This document shows positions 1 to 8,563 of a stretch of 23,872 nt of DNA, piece after piece. The stretch lies in NCBI GenBank assembly GCA_002803225.1, contig NXFV01001147.1, forward strand, positions 1 through 23,872, in the 5' to 3' direction. The notes below the pieces were generated by a model. The model ran no database searches and was not told where the DNA came from. It was given only the letters and a program-made list of their open reading frames with translations. Both the position numbers and the translations under genes were made by a program. This DNA is from Gamarada debralockiae (taxonomy: Eukaryota; Ascomycota; Leotiomycetes; Helotiales; Hyphodiscaceae). How positions within the stretch are numbered: position 1 is the stretch's first letter; every line of letters starts with the position of its first letter.

Positions 1-1
1 C

Positions 2-1024
2 GTCAAGATCTGGGACGTGAGTACTAGTACCTGTCAGCAGACGCTTGAGGGCCATAGCAGTTGGGTTATGTCTGTAGCCTTCTCACACGACTCGAAGCTG
101 CTGGCATCAGCGTCGGACGATAAGACTGTCAAGATCTGGGACGTGAGTACTAGCACCTATCAGCAGACGCTTGAGGGCCATAGCGATTTAGTCAGGTCCG
201 TAGCCTTCTCACACGACTCAAAGCTACTAGCGTCGGCGTCGGACGATAAGACTGTCAAGATCTGGGACGTGAGTACTAGCACCTGTCAGCAGACGCTTGA
301 GGGCCATAGCGATTTAGTCAGGTCCGTAGCCTTCTCACACGACTCAAAGCTACTAGCGTCGGCGTCGGACGATAAGACTGTCAAGATCTGGGACGCGAGT
401 ACCAGTACCTGTCAGCAGACGCTTGAGGGCCATAGCGATTGGGTCAGGTCCGTAGCCTTCTCACATGACTCGAAGCTGCTAGCGTCGGCGTCGGACGACA
501 AGACCGTCAAGATCTGGGACGTGAGTACTGGCACCTGTCAGCAGACGCTTGAGGGCCATAGCGATTTAGTCAGGTCCGTAGCCTTCTCACACGACTCAAA
601 GCTACTAGCGTCGGCGTCGGACGATAAGACTGTCAAGATCTGGGACGCGAGTACTAGTACCTGTCAGCAGACAGTTGCAGTTAATTCTTATGTCACAAGT
701 TTATTATTCGATAGTAACGACTCAAACATTCTTATGAACGTCGGTAGTATCAAGGTAGATAGAACTAGGTTCTTTGTTACGTCTGAATATCCTCAAGAGG
801 AAAAAGATAAAGGTGATCGCCAAGGATTGGGCATTAACGGGTCGTGGGTCACGTGGAATACACAGAATTTGCTCTGGCTACCACCGGACTTCCGGGCAGT
901 GCTGTATAACATTTCGCCATCGAGGTCAATAGTCACTGGTGGCTGTTCATCTGGGAAGGTTTTTGTTATCGGATTCTCATTGGCTAATGTTTACAACTCT
1001 TTAGACGACTATAATTCTGAATGA
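2..1024 (+). CDS. WD40-repeat C-terminus of an NLR-type (NACHT-WD40) protein, 5' end outside the window
   Basis: The reading frame is open from base 2 to the TGA at 1022-1024 (340 residues seen), with no ATG at its head, so the gene starts upstream of the window. It encodes five complete 42-residue WD40 blades (each 126 bp: 17-142, 143-268, 269-394, 395-520, 521-646), each ending in the signature DDKTVKIWD, and the first residues of a sixth. A roughly 115-residue non-identical tail follows, holding an NGSWVTWNTQNLLWLPP segment and a GCSSGKVFVIGFS segment. From family knowledge, this combination is typical of the C-terminus of fungal STAND/NLR proteins (HET-E, HET-D, HNWD), where the propeller senses ligand and an N-terminal HET or other effector triggers incompatibility or defence. 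The NACHT and effector domains are not in the window, so the effector class is unknown. A plain WD40 protein cannot be excluded. Confidence 0.85.
   Translation, partial: VKIWDVSTSTCQQTLEGHSSWVMSVAFSHDSKLLASASDDKTVKIWDVSTSTYQQTLEGHSDLVRSVAFSHDSKLLASASDDKTVKIWDVSTSTCQQTLEGHSDLVRSVAFSHDSKLLASASDDKTVKIWDASTSTCQQTLEGHSDWVRSVAFSHDSKLLASASDDKTVKIWDVSTGTCQQTLEGHSDLVRSVAFSHDSKLLASASDDKTVKIWDASTSTCQQTVAVNSYVTSLLFDSNDSNILMNVGSIKVDRTRFFVTSEYPQEEKDKGDRQGLGINGSWVTWNTQNLLWLPPDFRAVLYNISPSRSIVTGGCSSGKVFVIGFSLANVYNSLDDYNSE
17..646 (+). repeat. Five tandem 126-bp WD40-coding repeats, near-identical
   Basis: Units start at 17, 143, 269, 395 and 521, each exactly 126 bp and in frame. Units 2 and 3 differ by one base (tat/tgt, Tyr/Cys). 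Units 3 and 5 differ by one base (Ser/Gly). Units 1 and 4 carry more changes, part of them synonymous. Most amino-acid differences fall in the short stretch after the blade's GH dipeptide (SSWVMS, SDLVRS, SDWVRS) and in the first six residues. This fits recent unequal crossing-over or gene conversion. Confidence 0.95.
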
Positions 1025-1619
1025 CGAGACAACTATGTTACAGAAGATTATCTGCTTCATATATATTTATTTCTATTAAACTGAGCCAGAAGAGAGGTGT
1101 GGGGAAGCCTATGTCTTTATAGCTTACGAAAGAAGCTACCGGAAATAAGCTTCACCGATTTGTGACCTCAAAGCGGCGGGCATAAATGCAAGGGTAGAGA
1201 TGGCTAGGCCTGAATTGGTCTAGGGATGACCTAAGCGTCTTGGCATAGTGTAACACCTGTAGAGAGGAAGCCGCAATCGAATTCTACTGTATTCTACTGT
1301 ATTCCATGAGAATAATACAGTAAGGCATAAAACAAGACTATACCTAATCAGTAAAAGTCACGTGTGCCTCTCGAATGAACGGTCTTCACCTGATTACATA
1401 AGCTCGGCGATAATGCAGACCTGTCTATAATAAAAGCAATAGACCTATATGCCTTTCATCCACTATCAAACCATCAATAATAACCTGCGCACCAACAAGC
1501 CTGGGGATTCCGTCAATTGCGCACACTGGCTATGTACGAGTCGACACGAGCGGTCCAAAATAGGCTCCCAGAATAATCCTTGAACCTTTTTCTAATTTTA
1601 GCGGGCGAGAGCAACTGTG
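1025..1619. other. AT-rich intergenic stretch downstream of the NLR gene
   Basis: No coding region is supportable. An AT-rich run (about 1055-1080) right after the stop could serve as the 3' end signal of the WD40 gene. A 10-bp unit ATTCTACTGT is repeated twice at 1281-1300. The overlapping TACTGTATT (1295-1303) pairs with AATACAGTA (1314-1322), giving a 9-bp hairpin of unknown meaning. Confidence 0.6.
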
Positions 1620-1790
1620 CAGTAGAACCTCTTTATAAGAATCCTTTAGATGAGAATACCTGACCTATAAGAATTAAGTAGCAGGTCCCAAATTTTTTAG
1701 ATGAGCAAGTAAGAACCTTTATATAAGAATACCTCTTTATTTCTTATGAATTTAGGGTCCCAATGGTATTCTTATAAAGAGGCTCTACCG
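1620..1790. mobile_element. MITE-like element, 171 bp, with about 23-bp terminal inverted repeats
   Basis: The left end CAGTAGAACCTCTTTATAAG (from 1620, running to 1642) is the inverted complement of the right end at 1768-1790, with about two mismatches in 23 bp. The interior is AT-rich, non-coding, and contains further diverged copies of the TATAAGAAT motif. A CAGT-start with AACCTC near the tip resembles termini of pogo/Tigger-type Tc1-mariner elements. The right end is followed by TA (1791-1792), but the left flank reads TG, so a TA target duplication is not intact. It is non-autonomous, and family assignment is tentative. Confidence 0.7.
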
Positions 1791-2423
1791 TAGCCGAGGA
1801 GTCCAAACGGGTCCCCTGGATCAATCGTCCAGGCCCTATTCACCATTGTTCACCTTAGGCTCGCCCTTTCCCACCTCCGCTCACCTTACTCACCTTAGCT
1901 CACCCAGCATTGTCGATAAAGCAGCCCTGCTCATCTTTCCGAACAGAAACAATTTCGTGCAGGTGAGAATTACGTGTGATAACCAGATGTTATTGAGGCT
2001 CCTGGCCAAGTGTCTTAATTTCACGAGATATATCTATGCTAGCCCAATCTAGGTTGCGTTTTAAGTTGAGGAGGCAACTTGGTAGTAGGTATGTAGGTGA
2101 TTATCAAAGATTTTTTTTTTAACTATGTATTGTGGTGGGGAAATCGGTCACGATTGATCGCTTAGCTGGATGTCACGTGCCAGCCGGGCATATTTTGTCC
2201 TTTGCAGCTGGACCTGTACCTAGACACCTACACATACATGCGCAATCGTACAACTTGTTTTCTGATGCATTTTTTTGTAGTGCGTTCAAGCATATGACCT
2301 TCGTTTTACGTTGTTTTTGTTTTATCCCTCACTGAGAGCACGTGCGATACACAGCGCAATCGGGACGCGCTTATACTCGCATTTCGCTCCTTCTACAGTA
2401 TTCGATAGTCTATGTTCTCTTGA
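1791..2423. other. Intergenic stretch without a convincing gene
   Basis: The stretch contains short ORFs without recognisable protein character, a short run of repeated CTCACCTTA-like units (about 1845-1905) and a T-tract at 2111-2120. Its right part probably includes the 3' untranslated region of the minus-strand gene ending at 2424. Confidence 0.5.
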
Positions 2424-5187
2424 TCACAGTACTAAAACCCCTAGTAAACCCACTACAAGGATCAACCCCATTCCCCAAACATTTATCTCTCCTCTAGATA
2501 CGGATCCCCCACCTAAGAAGGCCGTCCCATTATAACCGCTCCCTCCAACCTGCACATACGATGTCGTACTCGTACTCGTGCTCAAACTTGCACTCGACTG
2601 AGCTCCAAAGCCGCCTATCGTCGCAATAATCCCCCCTATCCCCTTTGCCGTTGTTGTGCTTCCGCCCAACAATACGCTCAAAGCCTCTGTCTTACTTCCT
2701 ACCACAGCACTCGAACCACCACTCTGCAAGCTCACTACACTTCCCGAGATCGTGATGGCAGCAGCACCAGCGACCAAAGTTTGTGATCCCACGACATACT
2801 CCGGAGATGGTGAAAGTAGCGCGCTAATCGGTTGCGTTGATCCTCCCACGACGACGGACGAGGCTCCTAAGGGAATGGAATACACCGTTCCAGAAACGGT
2901 AATAGCAGAACCGCCAGCGACAAGCGTTTGTGATCCTACTTGGTATTCAGGAGAAGGCGATGGAAGTGCGCTTAACGGTTGAGCAGATCCACCTATGATG
3001 ACGGATGAGCCCCCTGGAGGAAGAGAAAACACAGTTCCTGAGATCGTGATAGGCGCTCCGCCGACGGAGAGGATTTGCGTGCCTACTCGATAAGAAGGCA
3101 AGGGAAATGCTGGAGGAGAGGGGGCAGAGATGATTTGCATGCTGGTGCCTCCAACAACCAAACTAGCACCGTTTGAGGCGAGAGAGTAAGTGGTAGCAGA
3201 TTGGATGATTTGACCACCGGGAGTCAGGATTTGGGATGCGATGACGAATGCGGAGGACGGGTCGGCAATGATAGTTGAGCTACCGATTGTAATTTCTGCA
3301 GGGGTGGAGACCGCTGGTGCAACATAGACTGGAGAAGGTTGAGTGTTCGGTGTATTGGTACTGGGAGATGCTGCTGCAGGATTTTTGTTGACACTTGTTG
3401 CTTGTTGAGCCGGAGGATCATTTGTAGATGGCGATTGTGCAGGTGGATCGATACTAACCGTTGTTGCTGGCTGAGATGGAGGGTCGTTTGTAGACGGAGA
3501 TGGTGCTGGGGCATCGATGGTTACTTGAGGGGTTGGAGCGACCGTTGGTGCCATAGTCATGGGTGCTGTCACAGGAGCGGGTGTTGATCCTACTGAAGCT
3601 TGCGTGGTAGTCATTACCGGAGGATCTTGAATAGTAGCTGCTGTAGTCTGAAACACAGACAGTCCGCTACCTGGAGTCAAGACATAAGGCGGATCATAGA
3701 GAGCATAGATGCCGGGAGCACAGGCTTTCCATAACGAATTTATAGAATAGACTGCTGTTGGCACGGCTAATAGTGGAGAACAAGGGTTATAGGTAACCGT
3801 GTAGTAGCGGAACGAATTCATATCGACTCCTGAAAATTGACCAGATTCCCAAGACGACCATATCGATGAGATTTCAGCGGGATTAGAGTATTGCGAGGTG
3901 TAGCCGCCAGCTACTGTAACGCCATTAAAAACCGTTCCACTATCACCTATCCCGGTAATTTCTTGCCAGAAAGACATGATGATGTCTGAACAGCTTGTCC
4001 TGTTGCCAATAGGTCAGCCAGCCCAAATATATGAGAAGCTATGAGCTTACTGGACTCCCCAAGTTGCTGGTGTAAACTCCGGTGTCACTTCGTAGAACTT
4101 CGGCTGGTAATACGAATATTCTGTCGTATTCCAATTATAATCCATTGAGGTGGATAATTCGTTCGGGCTAAATGCCAATGTTGTAGGCTGATTTCTCGGT
4201 CCCACATCTCCACAGAGATCAGTGGCATATAAAGTTCGAAATGCTACATAAATAGATGGCGAGACACTAGGTTAAATTAGAAGGATAGCACCTCTAAGCG
4301 CAGAAGAATCGAAACATACAAAGTGAAGCCGTTACCGTCAACTAGGGTGGACACAGAGGAGTTTGAAAATTTTGCAGTAGATGTAGGCCAATAGAACACT
4401 TGTACATTTCCTCCATACAGCGTACAGGTCAGGCAACATGGCTGAGAGGCTACGAAAGAGAAATTCGAGACATAGGTGTAAGGTGTAATTGCTGCATAAG
4501 TGGCTAGACCCGAGTCCGTGATCGTCGAGAGGAAGGTAGTGTCTGTAAATGTAGCTTTTCCGTCCACCGTCGTTGACCCTAAGATGATCGGGGAGTCAGC
4601 GATTGCCTATTCGAGAATGATTTTGGAGTAAACGAGTAAATCCGATTGCTTTGGGGTGTGTGGAGAGTACGTGAGGGGGCAGTACGTCTCAAAAACAGGG
4701 AACAAAAAATTTAAAGAGCCTGATTTTCCATACAGTACAGATCTACCCAGAAGGGTTGAGTGGAGGGAGAATTTACAGACATTGTAGTCAGCGGCTCGAC
4801 TGTCCCAGGAGCAATTGGAGCTGTTGATTGCCACCCATCAAGTGATGCCGAAAATATTGATTGGCAGTATGAAAGAAGACTGCTTGGACCGGCAGTGAAT
4901 ATGTATGGGTTCTCGAATCCTCCTGAAATGGTCAGGGAGTAAGCAATTTGTCTATCTGAGAAAGACCTCGGAGTAAAAAGAATGAAGCCGATTGTGTAGG
5001 CTACATAAGAGAAGAAGGAGTTCAGATCATCTTTACCTGGTGAAGCTGGAAAGCCCGATCGGTCACAAACAGCTCCCGCAGCAGGAATGCAGGCGATTGT
5101 CTCGGGAGGAGCTGTAGTCAGTGGACCTTCGAATATTATTGTGGGTGTTCCTACGTTTGTGGTTGCGGCTATGCCAAAAAGATCCAT
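2424..5187 (-). CDS. Uncharacterised fungal repeat protein with hydrophobic C-terminus (GPI-anchor-like tail), four exons
   Basis: My exon model is 5187-4747, 4606-4320, 4266-4051 and 3999-2424, giving 839 residues. The last two introns (53 and 51 bp) have clear GTATGT and GTAAGC donors and restore smooth protein (GFT-F-VSPSIYVAF; WGV-Q-TSCSDI). The first intron (140 bp, GTAGAT donor) is less certain. The N-terminal part (about 1-430) is a Cys-containing domain (PCCLTCTLYGGNVQVFYWP, DLCGDVGP) that I recognise only as a hypothetical family of Leotiomycete-like fungi. Next comes a Pro/Ser/Thr-rich linker (about 440-540), then four copies of a roughly 49-residue module (about 568-759), a Ser/Gly tail and a terminal hydrophobic run (GLILVVGLLGVLVL). 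That architecture suggests a cell-surface protein. No N-terminal signal peptide is visible after MDLFGIAATT, which is odd for a GPI protein. An upstream exon was looked for and not found. Function is unknown. Confidence 0.75.
2667..3242 (-). repeat. Four degenerate tandem copies of a 49-residue module within the repeat protein
   Basis: Each copy follows the pattern VGSQTLVAGG, then AITISGTVYSLP, then SSVVVGGSTQP, then a Ser/Pro spacer SPSPEY. Copies start near residues 568, 618, 667 and 716 of the model, and the first is most diverged. The period is about 147-150 bp. Confidence 0.85.
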
Positions 5188-5857
5188 TTTGAACGCTGTA
5201 ACAGGATGTCTGAGAAGAACTAAAAATCAATAGACAGGCCCTTGGGTCAAAATCTCAGTATTGACCAGATAGATGTTTTCAAAGACAATTGAAGAAGAGT
5301 TTGAGAGGCTCCGAGGGCAGGACCTCGAGATATTTCGACTTCGAGATCCGCCAGGGGGATACTGAAGAATTCCCCCATCTTGGATCGAAGATGAAATTAG
5401 GATTTCAACCCTACTTTATTGTTTCAGCAGGGGCAAGCATGCAACTCTTAATCGTAGTCTGATTGGCGATATGCCAATGCGCCGCAATTAGCGAGGGTAC
5501 GGGAATGATCGTCAAACCTATTGGCTTTCCTGCAAGGGCCTTGGTGTAAATTACACCGAAGAACGCAATTCAAATCACTGCCACAAATTTCATGATAACT
5601 TCAAAAGAATTCGCAGGCGTGCAACAGAAAGAAAAGGAAGGGACCGCCTAAATCAAACACCACTAGCGGCTAAATCAACTGGAGGCTGGGCCTCTCCCAC
5701 GAAGGCTTGAAGGATCAGAATGCGATAGAGCTTAAATATATGGCTTTGCAAATAGATCTGAGAATGGCCGAAATGATTATGCCTAGTCATTTGGGGAAAT
5801 CCCCACGACGAGTTTCGAACTTTTGGAACATAAATGTAATACAGCCCAATAGATCTT
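5188..5857. other. Intergenic region between two minus-strand genes
   Basis: No gene is supportable. It should hold the 5' region of the repeat-protein gene (upstream of 5187) and the 3' region of the TPR gene (below 5858). Short ORFs here lack any family resemblance. I searched the upstream side for a short signal-peptide exon and saw none that was convincing. Confidence 0.5.
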
Positions 5858-7579
5858 CTAGGTCTTGGAACACCCTGCAATCCCGGTATTATTGGCTATG
5901 CTTAGTCGACAGAAGCAAGAAGACTTGACAGGGACATCTGCTATCTCAATTGCCCTCGCTAATTGCTGCTCAACTATTTGGGCATCAAATACACGACCCA
6001 GCTTCATCAAACACTCGTGATATCCATGCAGAGCCCAAACATTATTCGGATGTTGAAGAGGGCGAGGCAAAGTATCGTCCATCCCGAGATCAGCCTTATA
6101 CACTGCCGCAGCCTTTTCAACATACCCCTGCTCGAGCAGAAGAGCGCCATACGCATGTCGTGTTGGTTGCATCCAACCCCAAGGTTCATCATATGGAAGC
6201 GAGTCATCAAGAGCGATGGACTGCAGCAGGTGTTCAAACGCGACATCGAAATTTCCTCGACGATATTCGAGCTCGCCGTCCAGCATTGCATTCGCGACAG
6301 CTAGGATGTCAACGCATTTGTTATTGAACAATGTGCGCGTTGGCGAAACTCGCTTCAAGGCATCGTGGAAGAGTTCGCGCTCTTTTTCCGCCGCCTCAAC
6401 TTTTCCAGTCGCTGCTAATGCGATGCCCTTCGCGTAGTGCATCATTGCAGTAGTGACGCAGTAGAGTTCTGGATCAGGAGGAAGTTTGAGGTCGAAAATG
6501 TCTTTCCATAGCCCGAAACGAATCAGGACGTGTACACGAGTGCTGAGGAATCCCTCTAGCCAGTCAGCCATTGGCGGGGATTCAAAACGGAGCAAGTCCT
6601 CTGAAATCGACGCTTCCAGCTGTGCGACAGTGTCGAGGGCGACCTTCGACTGCCCAGCAAACATCGCAGCGTAGATGCGGAAGTGGTAGTTGTGACAGCG
6701 GTACAGCGTGTAGAAGTTCAGTGGACCTGATTGCGAGAGGAACTTTTCATCGCCGCGAATTGCATCTGAGTTCGAGGTGATGGCGCGTTGGTAGTCACCG
6801 CACAGAATGTCGAGATGAGTGGGCATGTGATGCAGGTGTCCCGCGTCCGGGACAAGTCCACGAAGATGGTCAGCAATTGGCATCGCAGTCTCAGGGACTC
6901 CAGACATCTCCATGAGGTGGATGTACAGATGTAATAGGCCAGGGTGTGCAAGCCCATCGCCTTGGGCCAAGGCGCGATCAAGAACATCTTTGGCCTCCTC
7001 AGTTCGTGCACCTGGAGCTGGCTGTCCGCTGCGTAAATCCCAAAGTTGCCATGGGGTCAAGTTCATGAGCGCATCTGCATAGAGTGCCGCCACGTCGAGA
7101 TCGCTCTGAAACTTTTCATACACCGACCTCATCGCATCAGCATAGTCCTTGTTCCATATAGGGTACTCATTCACTGCACTCTTTTGCGGATATCTGAACT
7201 GAAGCGCGTGGATGAGTGCTTGCTCAACGGGCGATGAGTTGAGAGCATGCGCTTCGGCCTGCGATGCGGCGTGACGGGTACGGTTCACAGTCGTATCGAG
7301 GTCCTTGTCGTCAAAAAACTCCCATGGCTTGTTATAGTTTGGGCCGAGGGAGTAAGCAAGTCCCCAATACGCCATGGCGCAGTTAGGATCGTTCGCGACG
7401 GCCTGCTCAAAGCATTCTGCTGCCTCCTCATGGTTGAAGGCATAGCTCCAGATGAGGCCACGATTAAACCAGGTTTTGGCATCTTCGTTGGTAGTGCTCA
7501 CAGGACGGTGAAAGGATCCAAGATCGTAATATTCACTCTGTGCTGATACAGCGCGTGACTCTTTGCTGGAGCTCCTCAT
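5858..7579 (-). CDS. TPR-domain protein, 573 residues, intronless
   Basis: One uninterrupted frame begins at an ATG (7577-7579). Residues about 34-80 form a clear TPR helix pair (TWFNRGLIWSYAFNHEEAAE, AMAYWGLAYSLGP). A His-rich segment follows (AHPGLLHLYIHLMEM near 211-225; GHLHHMPTHLDILCGDYQRA near 247-266), and then further TPR-like helices to about 545. From family knowledge, the HxMPxH...GxYxxAI pattern marks a large TPR family common in bacteria and found sporadically in fungi. No catalytic activity is established, and a scaffold role is only implied. The last 15-20 residues look like a non-conserved extension. The intronless structure contrasts with its spliced neighbours, so bacterial ancestry is possible but not shown. 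Confidence 0.85.
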   Translation of the reverse strand: MRSSSKESRAVSAQSEYYDLGSFHRPVSTTNEDAKTWFNRGLIWSYAFNHEEAAECFEQAVANDPNCAMAYWGLAYSLGPNYNKPWEFFDDKDLDTTVNRTRHAASQAEAHALNSSPVEQALIHALQFRYPQKSAVNEYPIWNKDYADAMRSVYEKFQSDLDVAALYADALMNLTPWQLWDLRSGQPAPGARTEEAKDVLDRALAQGDGLAHPGLLHLYIHLMEMSGVPETAMPIADHLRGLVPDAGHLHHMPTHLDILCGDYQRAITSNSDAIRGDEKFLSQSGPLNFYTLYRCHNYHFRIYAAMFAGQSKVALDTVAQLEASISEDLLRFESPPMADWLEGFLSTRVHVLIRFGLWKDIFDLKLPPDPELYCVTTAMMHYAKGIALAATGKVEAAEKERELFHDALKRVSPTRTLFNNKCVDILAVANAMLDGELEYRRGNFDVAFEHLLQSIALDDSLPYDEPWGWMQPTRHAYGALLLEQGYVEKAAAVYKADLGMDDTLPRPLQHPNNVWALHGYHECLMKLGRVFDAQIVEQQLARAIEIADVPVKSSCFCRLSIANNTGIAGCSKT

Positions 7580-8563
7580 TCTGTGATCCCTGGCTCAACA
7601 AGTCCAGAATGTAGATGGCGTTGTATGTTTCGAAGAGAGAAAATCTCTGATTTAGCTGCTCAAACTACCATGAACCTCTGGATATCATAGAGGAGCATAT
7701 GTGGTTAAAGTGGTGTGGATTTGCCTTGTGTAGAATTTCATGAAATGAAAGAAGGTTGAATGCATAGTGGGGTCACTCCACTAGAGCCAATAAGGAAAGT
7801 ACACCCGGTTTCCTGTATTCATAACGAGGGGATATCCCCAAAGAAAACATCCATGCACTGGCTAGTTGAGAATCATGCCCGAAGATGAAAGAAGGGCCAA
7901 ATACAAGTACTCGAGAACGATTGATATTTCAACAGTCAGCCCATTCACCGATACTAGCTGCATTTGGTAGCCTTTACTGATTGCTCATCAGCTCTCAGGA
8001 GCTTTGTACAGCTATGTGTAAAGGGAGAGAAGATCATAACGACAACAATAAAACGCTTCACAACGAAAACAGAACTCAACAACGGAAAAACAAAAACAAT
8101 CTTGAGCTCTAGCTGAAGCCCGTTTTGAGGTTGTAATTGCAACATAGACCTGGAGACTGTACAGTGAGTCCTTGCTCTGCCATCTGTCGCACGCACCCGA
8201 AGACTTTTGCATCTGTGCTCGACATTGTACCCGCAAACTAGATCGCAACGGACCATGGCAAACAAATGGCTAGGTATGGATGGAGGCTTTATACAGCAAC
8301 TACAGAATTCCTAGAATGTAGTAGTTCTGTCTTCTGCGATGCACACGGTTGCCAAGGAACTGGCTGAAGACGAGAAGGTCTGTATTTCGGGATACATTCA
8401 TGGTGCAAAGCCCATCTGGGCATACAGCAAAAGATTTTTCTTCTGACAGAACAAAACAATTCCACCCTGAACGCCAAATGCATCGCTCACCTGCGAATAT
8501 TCATCGCCTGACGGCCAGAAAGTACCTCCAGCTCAATGAGCACCCTCTCATGTATCCAACCCC
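7580..8563. other. Intergenic region between TPR gene promoter and SGT1 3' end
   Basis: About 1 kb with no supportable gene. The left part must contain the promoter of the minus-strand TPR gene, and the right part the 3' UTR of SGT1. Small ORFs near 7954-8265 and 8349-8672 have no family resemblance, and the second overlaps SGT1 coding sequence. Confidence 0.5.

Noticed and set aside
1281..1322. ATTCTACTGT tandem pair and TACTGTATT/AATACAGTA hairpin
   Set aside because: Too short and AT-rich to assign as an element or terminator; noted only in the intergenic description.
2656..2982. 108-codon forward ORF
   Set aside because: Reverse shadow of the 49-residue repeats of the minus-strand gene.
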